This document shows positions 29,501 to 36,134 of a DNA stretch of 64,000 bases, piece by piece. The stretch covers positions 23,272 through 87,271 of the forward strand of contig JAJDAF010000032.1 in assembly GCA_029261995.1 (NCBI GenBank). Direction: 5' to 3'. The notes beneath the pieces are model-generated. The model was not told the DNA's origin, did no database searches, and saw only the letters and a program-made list of their open reading frames with translations. The position numbers and the translations under genes were made by a program. This DNA is from Candidatus Zhuqueibacterota bacterium (lineage in GTDB: Bacteria; Zhuqueibacterota; Zhuqueibacteria; Oceanimicrobiales; Oceanimicrobiaceae). How positions within the stretch are numbered: position 1 is the first letter of the stretch; each line of letters opens with the position of its first letter.

Positions 29501-31711
29501 ATCGTCGCTGCTGTTCAACACAAAAAGTCTCAATGTTGCGCTTTCAACCTGCCCTTTCAGACCGGTGACCTGAAATTTCAGAAGACTATGGAAGATGTCG
29601 TCCACATCGACTTTGAATGAAGGCTCATTGCCGTAATTCTGCTCTGGTCTTGAAGACTTCACTTGAGCGTCGTCTGATGGGCGAAAAGTGAAAATCTCTG
29701 ACCCGTCTCCGCCGATCTGGGTGAAAGTCGCGATTGCGCTTTTGTTGCGATCCATGAATGTGCTGAGTGGGTTATTTGAGCCGAAAACGTCCCCACTCCA
29801 TTCGCTAAACACAAATCCCGAGTCCGGAACGGCGGTGAGCGTCACAACAGTACGGTCAATATACTTGCTGCCGGGCGTTGCCGGGTCCGCAATCACTGTA
29901 CCGCCACCGACAGTCCGGATTGCAAGTTGGAATTCCTTGACAAAGGCTGCGCTGACGAGCTTGTGTCCATCCAGGGCAATCGTCTCCGGATTGTTAAAGC
30001 CGCTCAAATTGCCACCCCAACCGTCAAAGGCGTAGGCTGAGTCTGGCAACGCAGTGGCCTCTACGCTCGCCTGGCCCTCAGGATTGATCCCCCGGGTCGC
30101 AAGACTGATATCTCCATCGGTTGAAGCCACGGATTCGATGCCATAGCGGCCGCCGTAGAGCCAATCGGTCCAGCCCGCGTTTTTGCCGGGTCGCGAAGGT
30201 AACGGCGTCCGAAAGCTTTGCGCGTAGTAATGGTTGATGATGTAGGGAAGCCAGATATCGTCATCTTCGGCTGGAAAGTCAGCGATTTCATACAACCACT
30301 TGAATGCGCGCAGGAGTGCCTGGTCTTCCCAGTTCCAGACATCGTAGCCGGCGCGCCAGAGAATAATCGCCTGCAGCAAAGCGCCTTGCAGGCCCTCGTA
30401 GACATAGTTCTCATGAGGAGGCGGCCATGCAAATCCACCGGCCCTACGTTGATCATCAGGCAGGACACCGTCAACATTTTCGCCGTTCAGAATGGTTCCG
30501 ACAGAATTTATTCCTTTGGGCTGAGTGGCGTTGGCCTGCCAGTCCAGATCGCCATATTTGAAATCGTTGTAGGCCGTCACATCGCCGACGTAGCCATGAA
30601 AAACAGCTGCGGCGCGGGCCAACTCATGCCGGTCGTCGAGATAGGCTGCAACCGCCAATCGGCTGCTGCCGCATTGCGTGCCCCAGTTATTTGGACGGTC
30701 TTCATGGGTCGAGACCAGACTTCTTCCCCCGAGACTCTTGGTTAGCACTTGCCGCAACCATGCACGGAATGTCGTGTCTTCCGCAGCGGGTATGCCGACC
30801 AAGTCTGCTGCAAGGACATATGCCGCCAACTCGCGACCGAGCGCAAGGGCGCTGCCGCCGTTTTCCGTGCCAATCGCTGCCATACAGGCGTCAATCACCT
30901 GCGTCCGGTAGGATTCGATTCCGGTGCGGGCGTAAACCAGTGCTTTGGCAAGCACCCGCACATTTACCGAGTCTGTCTGATCGGCGAGGTTGGGCACGCC
31001 CGCTGAGGCGTTGGCCTGTGCTTCCAGATTCGCCCAACTGACTCCGGAGGTCGGAAGTGTCGCCAACTCGGGGCCACTTGTGAGGATTCCGGTCGCGAAC
31101 CTCGGCTGAGGTGGCGTCAGGAACACGGCCGAAACCTGTTTGTCCCTATCAACTGTGACTTGCTGCACTCGCGCGTAGCCTGACAGAGCACCTCGCCAAT
31201 CACTCAAGACCGCGCCGGGCGCCGGCTCTGCTGTGACCGTCACAACCGTGCCTCTGTAATAGATGCCGCCGACGGGCGAAAGTCTCACAGTTCCGGGTCC
31301 GGTTGTGGTCAGACTCAAATTGAATCTGGGAAGCTCTCGGAATGTGGCGGTCACGGTTTTGCTGCTGTCAACTATCAGTGTGTCAGGGTTGACATTGCCG
31401 TCGAGATCTCCGTCCCAATCAACGAAGCGGTAGCCGGAATCGGGAACGGCAGCCGCAATGACCACGGTGCCGGACGAATACAAACCACCGGGTGGCGACA
31501 ACTCGACGTGTCCGGGCCCGTTGGCGCCGATCGTTACAGGAAAACTGGCGGCTTGCTGGCTTTCAGGAGTTAGCTGCATCGCGCCCGCACTGGCCACTTG
31601 AAACGACAACATAACCTGAAAAGACAGTGGCAGCAGGATAAGAATGGAGTAGTGAATTATTGTGGTTCTTCGGTGGAACCTGGGTGAATTCAGGGTTCTT
31701 GCGCGTTTCAA
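23585..31711 (-). CDS. Giant secreted alginate-lyase-like multidomain protein with FlgD/T9SS-type C-terminus
   Basis: A 2708-residue secreted protein. After a signal peptide come two InlB-B-like repeats (about 50-200), then an alpha-toroid alginate-lyase-like domain (about 205-540) with the NNWGTQCGSSR and HENYVYEGLQG motifs. Two more B-repeats and a DNRLRE domain follow. Next are thirteen cadherin/tandem-95-type repeats (pattern NDPPVAxxD..EDTPxxIxVLANDxDxDGSL), with three further DNRLRE domains interspersed near the C-terminal third. The protein ends in an FlgD-like sorting domain (RAYPNPFNPETTIEYALP, SGIYFVRMQAANNRFTQRIVLQK). It probably degrades uronic-acid polysaccharides outside the cell and is displayed or secreted by a type-IX-like route (inference). 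It is isolated, with no sugar transporter nearby. Confidence 0.85.
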   Translation of the reverse strand: MKRARTLNSPRFHRRTTIIHYSILILLPLSFQVMLSFQVASAGAMQLTPESQQAASFPVTIGANGPGHVELSPPGGLYSSGTVVIAAAVPDSGYRFVDWDGDLDGNVNPDTLIVDSSKTVTATFRELPRFNLSLTTTGPGTVRLSPVGGIYYRGTVVTVTAEPAPGAVLSDWRGALSGYARVQQVTVDRDKQVSAVFLTPPQPRFATGILTSGPELATLPTSGVSWANLEAQANASAGVPNLADQTDSVNVRVLAKALVYARTGIESYRTQVIDACMAAIGTENGGSALALGRELAAYVLAADLVGIPAAEDTTFRAWLRQVLTKSLGGRSLVSTHEDRPNNWGTQCGSSRLAVAAYLDDRHELARAAAVFHGYVGDVTAYNDFKYGDLDWQANATQPKGINSVGTILNGENVDGVLPDDQRRAGGFAWPPPHENYVYEGLQGALLQAIILWRAGYDVWNWEDQALLRAFKWLYEIADFPAEDDDIWLPYIINHYYAQSFRTPLPSRPGKNAGWTDWLYGGRYGIESVASTDGDISLATRGINPEGQASVEATALPDSAYAFDGWGGNLSGFNNPETIALDGHKLVSAAFVKEFQLAIRTVGGGTVIADPATPGSKYIDRTVVTLTAVPDSGFVFSEWSGDVFGSNNPLSTFMDRNKSAIATFTQIGGDGSEIFTFRPSDDAQVKSSRPEQNYGNEPSFKVDVDDIFHSLLKFQVTGLKGQVESATLRLFVLNSSDDGGTIRPVGDNLNGTATPWTEQTVTWNNAPVATSLGLDSLGRVNQLTVVELNLTNGITGNGVYSFVLTNRSGDKAEYSSKEGLRPPELTVVTRQSQNNQPPQLNDDLASTNEDVSVNIVVLANDQDVDGSLDPSTLRVLRAPTNGATVPDPSAGAILYTPASNFFGADSFTYTVSDDDGVLGTEATVTINVLHTNDPPVAFDDASSTQEDTPITISPLANDSDPEGQLAPSSLAVVGLPRNGGTTVNTESGTITYTPTQDFFGADTISYTVSDQDGAVSNHAIVVVTVTPVNDPPLAGDDTVSIAEDTPATIDVLANDQDIDGSLDVSSVAIVSAPSHGAVHPDSEGRLRYVPAANFSGSDSLTYRVSDDSGDASNEALVRISILETTDPPIARNDTVSTPEDVGVTISVLANDEDPDGSLDPQTTTILRPAAHGSASVSSALGQVRYAPSPDFFGTDSFSYQVSDNVGAVSNEAFVFVNVISVNDAPVAHKDTLRTTEDTPADFFLGNGVDIDGTLDLGSISILDSTDNGTVNLQGAGFVRYTPTLNFSGGDSLVFDIADNEGLRSNAATLYIVVSAGGDAPVAMPDTATTDEDTDILISVVDNDTDSDGQLGIQSMELLRQPGHGTAALTLTQGVIRYVPLTNFFGFDTLSYRIKDLDGLFSNEAQVFVTVSAVNDAPLAVPDSVTTPEDLAAVIDILSNDQDVDDALRLERVDIVAQPTHGMVAADTLLGLLTYTPTLDYAGRDSFAYVIRDGHGATSNIAGVRVNVTPVNDLPVAENDTVTVGSNSETEIMVTANDFDVEGLNLASLTVVDLPLNGSTVAGSSAGGIRYSPNANFTGIDRFRYTIADSDGALSGKATVILVVTAGNAAPVANHDAATMSEDQVISVNVLANDSDADGALQPASVQVVRQPAHGSTQVASTDGSIAYTPIRDFFGIDTLAYTVGDNSGMVSNPALVVFTIAPVNDAPVARKDTAETSVDSAITIEVSSNDSDLDGSIDLASLAITSAPAHGAVLVIPNSGAILYTPGSGFSGLDSLSYTIADNDGMVSNVAVVTIAIRSGQTSRYISFVPTNDGQVKLTEIDKNYGTKNTSKIENFKFKSYYKFEISGLTGSVASATLRLTVPDGASDGGDSGGVLHKAENTVPGAGVPWTESILTGRNAPEIVGNIIDQIGVVAPNQTVDLDVTAAVSGNGTVSFCLSSASGNMVRYFTKEGEVPPELLIEFGTGGGEANLSPVAADDQGSTVAGVPVVIDVLANDSDSDGSLQRETVSLLSQPAHGSAQADGVTGALTYVPATNFVGIDSLTYAVHDDDGAQSNPGLVTIIVSAAGDNAPVAVNDSAMTTKDTPIVIEVLANDQDQDGNLAPATIAIIANALNGTTIAANGAVTYSPNPAFTGNDRFRYTVEDNTGLVSNIATVAIQVSDATPGQTLAFQPTDDGQVKLTEIDKNYGSKTTSKIGANRFRSYYKFAVSGLAASIRKATLQLTVSNATSDGGDRGGDLYQASNHIASTTTSWTESILTGRNAPETLGSVLGSQGPVSPGQLVEFDVTQAVTGNGVFSFCLTPASGNQVRYDTREGTVPPVLVIETGSGPFENRPPVAVRDLAGTTAGTQVEIAVMSNDSDPDGAGDLAAVTIISGPLHGTATVSSNQTIAYAPTSGFSGMDSLRYSVEDQSGAASSPATVTITVLPKAGETAILTFQPTDDAQIRLSRPTNNYGLSRTTKVELDKYQTYLKFNVSGVNGVISRAVLRLTVGTGTSDGSDDGGSLYEASNNLSGLSEPWTEFILTAENAPTLISGELAAAGRVELGEVVEFPLTGIITGNSVRSFCLKSGSGNLVRYKTKETLAPPELILEVVPAGSQSESTLLAFNDNATGAALLPKAFGLKRAYPNPFNPETTIEYALPRSAQITLQIYNVRGQLVRTLVDTRQEAGFKKLRWSGLSDGGSPVSSGIYFVRMQAANNRFTQRIVLQK

Positions 31712-32306
31712 ACAGACCTCCGTGATGAAAAATCCATGTTGCAGTAGCCGGGAGGGGACTGTACCCCCTGATGAGAATATTCTTTACAAAGTCGTGTGCT
31801 GCAGCTCGGACGTTAGCTTTGCATCATGATTGAGCTGCGGTTTCCCCCTGGAAACGATACTATTTGGAGCCAAAAGGGATTGCAATTAGAGAGTATAAAC
31901 CTTAGAAGTATAGTACACAATTCCACTACTGGTTGCGTAAGGCAATTATCCCTTTATTTAACTTTCCCGCTTTTGAGAAAAAATCTCCCCGGCGTTCTTA
32001 CGATCAAAATGCCCCCGCTGCAGCGCAGCTCTGGCTTGGACACTAACCCATTGTAAATCTGAATTCTTGGCCGGCCGCCCGATGTGGCATGGCGATTGCG
32101 AAGCTAGGCTTGCTGTGCCCGCATCAGCGGCAGATCGCAACATGCTTTGTCGCATGGGCCCCTTTGCAAACGGTCTGAGAAATGCGATTTGAGCAGAGGG
32201 ACGATTCGCGGGACTGATTTGCAGCGAAAAACTAAGCCGGTCACGGGAGCGCGGTACCCTCCCGCCCACGGAATTCATAGATGCAGGAACCTATTTGGAG
32301 TCTATC
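31712..32306. other. 595-bp intergenic region with possible structured leader
   Basis: No gene is supported here. The left part should hold the promoter of the giant minus-strand gene. The right part (about 32170-32270), just upstream of the Cys/Met enzyme gene, is GC-rich and can fold, for example CGGGAG (32243-32248) pairing with the CTCCCG at 32258-32263, plus GCGA/TCGC pairing around 32185-32210. It does not match a SAM riboswitch consensus that I can recognise, so a structured mRNA leader is only a possibility. Confidence 0.35.
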
Positions 32307-33611
32307 ATGAAACGCAAAAAAACCAAAGGGCAGTACAGGACACGTACCCACCTCATTCACGGCAACTTCGAAAGCAAGAAGTGGGATTACAACCATCACG
32401 TCAACCCGCCGATGTCTGCTTCGGCTATGTACCGCCTGAATTCCACGCAAAGAGGCGCGCAAGGATTCGTTGACTTTGCCAGCGAAGCGATTGACGAGAG
32501 CACCCATGCGCCAATTTACATTTATGATCGGCTTGAAGAGCCGAGCAGGGGCATGCTGGAGGAAAACCTTGCTTACGCCGAAGGCGGTGAGATGTGTTTG
32601 ACCTTCGCCACCGGCATGGCGGCTATCAGCGCCATTGCGGGGCTCCTGTGCGGCCAGGGAGACGAGATCATCGCCCATCAAGTAACTTACGGCTGCACCT
32701 ACAGCCTCTTCAGCAGTCGGATGCCCCGGTTCGGTATCAATACCCACTGGATCGACCTCAACGATGAAGCGGCGCTCAAGGCTGCCATCACTCCTCAAAC
32801 ACGCATGCTCTACTTCGAAACACCGATTAATCCGACCTTGACGCTTATCGATATTGCCGCCATGCGCCGTCTGGTGGATGACGCCAACCAGAATCGGCCG
32901 GAGGAACAACACATCAAAATCGTCGTGGACAACACTTTTGCCACGCCCTATTGCCAAAGGCCAATCGAGCTTGGGGCTGACTTTTCTGTTATGAGCTTGA
33001 CCAAAGGCATCAGCGGATTCGGTGCAGACATGGGTGGCGCGGTGGTTGGACCGAGAGCCTACTACAACCGCCTGCTGCTCTACCGCAAAGATTTTGGCGG
33101 GGTTCTTAACCCGCGTAGCGCCTGGAATTTTCTCGTTTACGGCCTGCCGTCTCTGGCAACCCGGTTTGCCAACCAAATCAAAACGGCGCATCATGTCGCG
33201 AAGTTCTTGCGCGAACATCCGAAAGTAGACCGGGTGGTGTATCCCGGATTCGAAGACCATCCTCAGCACGATGTCGCCAGAAAGCAGATGACCAACTACG
33301 ATGGCAACTTCGCGCCGGGAAACATGATTTACTTCACCCTGAAAGATGCGGAGATGGATGGCAAGCAGCACCCGAAAGTCGAACGATTGATTGACTATCT
33401 GGCGGACTCAGCCTACTGCATCACCTTGGCTGTCAGTCTCGGCTACATGAAAACGTTGGTTGAAAACGCCTATTCAATGACCCATGCAGCGTTGCCTGAA
33501 GATGAGAAGCGGAAGATGGGCATGGAGCCCGGCGGCATCCGGCTTTCCATTGGCCTGGAAGACTGGCACGATATCAGCGAAGATTTGCGGGATGCGCTCG
33601 AGCAGGTCTGA
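32307..33611 (+). CDS. Cys/Met metabolism PLP enzyme (cystathionine gamma-synthase/methionine gamma-lyase family)
   Basis: A 434-residue fold-type I PLP enzyme of trans-sulfuration or Met catabolism. The PLP lysine lies in SVMSLTKGISGFGADMGG. Other family blocks are TFATGMAAISAIAGLL, YFETPINPTLTLIDI, VVDNTFATPYCQRP and SIGLEDWHDISEDL. The N-terminal extension of about 40 residues is Lys/Arg-rich. Gamma-synthase, gamma-lyase and beta-lyase activities cannot be told apart safely from sequence. Given the amino-acid catabolic enzymes nearby, a lyase is plausible (inference). ATG 32307 follows GGAG at 8 bp. A TTG at 32295 is also in frame. Confidence 0.88.
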   Translation: MKRKKTKGQYRTRTHLIHGNFESKKWDYNHHVNPPMSASAMYRLNSTQRGAQGFVDFASEAIDESTHAPIYIYDRLEEPSRGMLEENLAYAEGGEMCLTFATGMAAISAIAGLLCGQGDEIIAHQVTYGCTYSLFSSRMPRFGINTHWIDLNDEAALKAAITPQTRMLYFETPINPTLTLIDIAAMRRLVDDANQNRPEEQHIKIVVDNTFATPYCQRPIELGADFSVMSLTKGISGFGADMGGAVVGPRAYYNRLLLYRKDFGGVLNPRSAWNFLVYGLPSLATRFANQIKTAHHVAKFLREHPKVDRVVYPGFEDHPQHDVARKQMTNYDGNFAPGNMIYFTLKDAEMDGKQHPKVERLIDYLADSAYCITLAVSLGYMKTLVENAYSMTHAALPEDEKRKMGMEPGGIRLSIGLEDWHDISEDLRDALEQV

Positions 33612-33739
33612 GCCTTTTCATCTTGATCCCAGATTGTCGTTACTTTTTTGACATGGGTGTGGCGAATTGAAATCGATTTTGCTATATTCGCCGCCTCATC
33701 GTAATTGACGGCAAGCAATATTGACACGGAGGTAGCAAC

Positions 33740-33937
33740 ATGATTGACGAAATTGGCAGCACTGCAGGTAGAATCTGGGATGCACTGGGCAACAATGGTG
33801 GTCTTTCGCTGGCGCAATTAAAAAGGAAAATCGGCGGCTCGCCGGATCTTTTGAATCAGGCTATCGGCTGGCTGGCGCGAGAAGATAAGATCGCCGTTGA
33901 AAAAAAAGGAAATTCAGTCAAACTTTCGCTCAAGTAA
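33740..33937 (+). CDS. Small winged-helix protein (DUF2582-like)
   Basis: A 65-residue protein predicted as one winged helix-turn-helix domain (TAGRIWDALGNNGGLSLAQLKRKIGGSPDLLNQAIGWL, then a basic wing DKIAVEKKGNSVKLSLK). It resembles DUF2582 small winged-helix proteins of unknown function. A ribosome-binding site (GGAGGT) lies 8 bp before ATG 33740. It is monocistronic, ending at a clear rho-independent terminator 10 bp downstream. Confidence 0.82.
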   Translation: MIDEIGSTAGRIWDALGNNGGLSLAQLKRKIGGSPDLLNQAIGWLAREDKIAVEKKGNSVKLSLK

Positions 33938-33947
33938 GTGCAGGATG

Positions 33948-33978
33948 CGCCGTCCTCATAGAAGGACGGCGTATTTTT
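33948..33978 (+). terminator. Rho-independent terminator
   Basis: A perfect 9-bp stem (CGCCGTCCT at 33948-33956 and AGGACGGCG at 33963-33971) with a six-base loop is followed by TATTTTTGG. It ends transcription of the winged-helix gene. Confidence 0.9.
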
Positions 33979-33997
33979 GGAATTTACTGAGCTTAGG

Positions 33998-34480
33998 ATG
34001 CATCTTTCGGGAGTTCTCTCTGCCTTCTTTTTTGTGCTCGCGACTTCCCCGCTGACGATCTCTGGCGCAACCGCGGATCCGGCCAGTTCATTGTTCCCTC
34101 AGGAACTCACTGTCGCGCCCAGCGACAGTAGCCAACCTAGACTGCAATTTGACAGCCGGCCCCTGCGTCTCGTGGCCTATCCCAGATTCATAGCTGAAAA
34201 CCTGACCAGGCTGCTGGCCCTGACCGGCGAGTTGGCGTGGCTTCCAAGAATGAAGGAGAGTCTCATCTGGGAGGATGGCGCGATGCATATCAGTCCATCC
34301 CTGGATCTTGATGGGACCTTCGGATTGCAAATGAGACGACGAAGCTTTCTGGTAAAGGGCTCCTCGTTGCACTTTAGTCTTGAGTCAGGAAACAGCTTCG
34401 ACGCGGCGGACTGGCGGATGCGGGCGCAATACAGGCTGCAACTCGATACCGCCCTGGGCTGGTTTCTACCTGCGCCGTAG
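33998..34480 (+). CDS. Hypothetical exported protein
   Basis: A 160-residue protein with a signal-peptide-like N-terminus (MHLSGVLSAFFFVLATSPLTISGATA). The rest is beta-prone and resembles a small envelope protein (LQFDSRPLRLVAYPRF, DLDGTFGLQMRRRSFLVKG, ADWRMRAQYRLQLDTALGWFL). I do not recognise a family. ATG 33998 is the best start, although an in-frame TTG at 33977 lies in the terminator tail. An ECF sigma operon starts 170 bp downstream. Confidence 0.6.
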   Translation: MHLSGVLSAFFFVLATSPLTISGATADPASSLFPQELTVAPSDSSQPRLQFDSRPLRLVAYPRFIAENLTRLLALTGELAWLPRMKESLIWEDGAMHISPSLDLDGTFGLQMRRRSFLVKGSSLHFSLESGNSFDAADWRMRAQYRLQLDTALGWFLPAP

Positions 34481-34653
34481 CCGGACGAAACGCAGCAGCA
34501 TTGGCGCAGTTTCAACTTGACTCTCCCACCTTCAATTTCTACGTTCTTCTTATCAGGTTCAGATTTTTTCACCTTTCGGGCAACCCTCCGCAAGCCTGCC
34601 CTGTCTTAACGGACGAATATTCGAGCAACTCATTTTCAACTGGAGATGCATCC

Positions 34654-35277
34654 TTGTCGCTAGCGGCATTCGGGACCGGACAAAACACCAAACACCAAAC
34701 GAGACCGAAACCGGCCCGCGCCGACAAAGATTTCGACCTCGTTCTGGGTTGCCAAAAAGGCGAGCGCCAAGCGCAGTTCGAGCTTTACGAACGCTACAAG
34801 GATTGGGTGTTCAACATCGCTTACAGAATGGCGAACCACCAGCAGGAAGCTGAGGACATCACACAGAAAGTTTTTGTGCAGCTCTTTCGAAAAATCGGTT
34901 CTTTCCGAGGCGACTCGGCTTTCTCATCGTGGCTCTACCGCATGGCGATGAACATCTGCATCAACCATTTTCATAGTGAGAAGACACGGCGGCAGCGGAT
35001 GGCCGGTCAACTGCCCGACGACGAGAACATGAGCGCGAAGATTCTGCAAGACAAGGTCGAGCAGTTTACGCTGCAGCCGCACCTGGAACATGCAATTCGA
35101 CAACTGCCTGAAGGCTACCGCGCGGTGTTCATCTTGTATGACATCGAAGGATACAACCACCAGGAAATCGCCCGGATGCGCGGCACCAGCATCGGTACCT
35201 CGAAGTCGCAGTTGCACAAAGCGCGCAAAGAATTAAGGCTGCTCCTGGAACCGTACCTGGAGCTAAAATCACTCTAA
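34654..35277 (+). CDS. ECF-type RNA polymerase sigma factor
   Basis: A sigma-70 ECF protein of about 207 residues. Region 2 reads DWVFNIAYRMANHQQEAEDITQKVFVQLFRKI. Region 4 reads LPEGYRAVFILYDIEGYNHQEIARMRGTSIGTSKSQLHKARKEL, the RpoE/SigW type. The frame is open to TTG 34501, but TTG 34654 with GGAG 8 bp upstream gives a normal length (the first 30 residues are still non-conserved). It leads an operon with an anti-sigma gene 15 bp downstream and three HEAT-repeat genes. Confidence 0.9.
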   Translation: MSLAAFGTGQNTKHQTRPKPARADKDFDLVLGCQKGERQAQFELYERYKDWVFNIAYRMANHQQEAEDITQKVFVQLFRKIGSFRGDSAFSSWLYRMAMNICINHFHSEKTRRQRMAGQLPDDENMSAKILQDKVEQFTLQPHLEHAIRQLPEGYRAVFILYDIEGYNHQEIARMRGTSIGTSKSQLHKARKELRLLLEPYLELKSL

Positions 35278-35292
35278 CGCTTGGAAAGTAGC

Positions 35293-36078
35293 ATGAAATG
35301 CAAATCCGTACGTAGCCGCCTTTCTGACCACCTCAACCAGGAACTCAACGAGCGAACCAGGCTTTCGGTTGAGAGGCATCTGCAGACATGCCCAGCCTGC
35401 TCAAGCGAGTTGGCGATGGTCAAACAGGTCGTCCGAGGGGCGGGTGCATTAAAGAAAAAGCCCACGCCTGACTCTCTCTGGCTGGCGATTGAGCGCGAGT
35501 TGGATGCCGAGCCAACAAAGACAAAGCAGCCTTTGATCTCCGGAATTATCGATGCTTGGGAGTCACTGCTGAGCCCTCTCGCCAGCCCGGCGCCGGTGTT
35601 CAAAATTGCGGGCGTACTGGCTGTGCTTGCTCTTGGGATTGTCATCGGCCGCAATTTCCGGCCGAGTGATCGCGCTGTCAGCCTTGCGCCAATCCGGGAG
35701 CAATTGCCCGCCGCGGAGTTTGCCAGCCGCACGAACAGCTACATCGAAAAATCCAGAGTGCTTTTTCTGGGGGTAGTGAACGCAGACGCCGCGCACGCCA
35801 AGAATAGCAATTGGACCTCTGAGCGCAAGATGGCAGGCAATCTCATCCGCGAAGCCTCTTTCCTGAAAGAAAACATGCCTGCCGGGCGTAGCGGACGCAT
35901 CAAGCATCTTGTCGAAGAGCTGGAACTCATTCTTTTTGAGATTGCAAATCTGGAAGAGCAGGAAGACATCGAAAACATAGATTTGATAAAGGGCGGTATC
36001 GACCGCAAGGGTCTGATGCTGAAGATTTATCTCTACGAGCCGGCGCAGGACGCGCCATCCCGCAAAACGTTGATGTGA
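35293..36078 (+). CDS. Anti-sigma factor with zf-HC2 zinc domain
   Basis: A 261-residue membrane protein. The N-terminal zf-HC2/ZAS motif is VERHLQTCPACSSE (H-x3-C-x2-C). One transmembrane helix (about 107-120, IAGVLAVLALGIVIG) follows. The extracytoplasmic part is helical and ends near LYEPAQDAPSRKTLM. It should sequester the preceding sigma factor. ATG 35293 is preferred, with GGAAAG upstream. The C-terminal part is unlike the anti-sigma protein at 18745, so the two systems probably respond to different signals. Confidence 0.85.
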   Translation: MKCKSVRSRLSDHLNQELNERTRLSVERHLQTCPACSSELAMVKQVVRGAGALKKKPTPDSLWLAIERELDAEPTKTKQPLISGIIDAWESLLSPLASPAPVFKIAGVLAVLALGIVIGRNFRPSDRAVSLAPIREQLPAAEFASRTNSYIEKSRVLFLGVVNADAAHAKNSNWTSERKMAGNLIREASFLKENMPAGRSGRIKHLVEELELILFEIANLEEQEDIENIDLIKGGIDRKGLMLKIYLYEPAQDAPSRKTLM

Positions 36079-36134
36079 TTTGCTCGATGGTCAATATCAA
36101 CTGGGCCCCGCACCATACTTTAGGAGCGATTAAC

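Noticed and set aside
32165..32306. SAM-I riboswitch before the Cys/Met gene
   Set aside because: GAGGGA and GGTACC-like words occur, but the core GATGA...GCAACC order is not matched.
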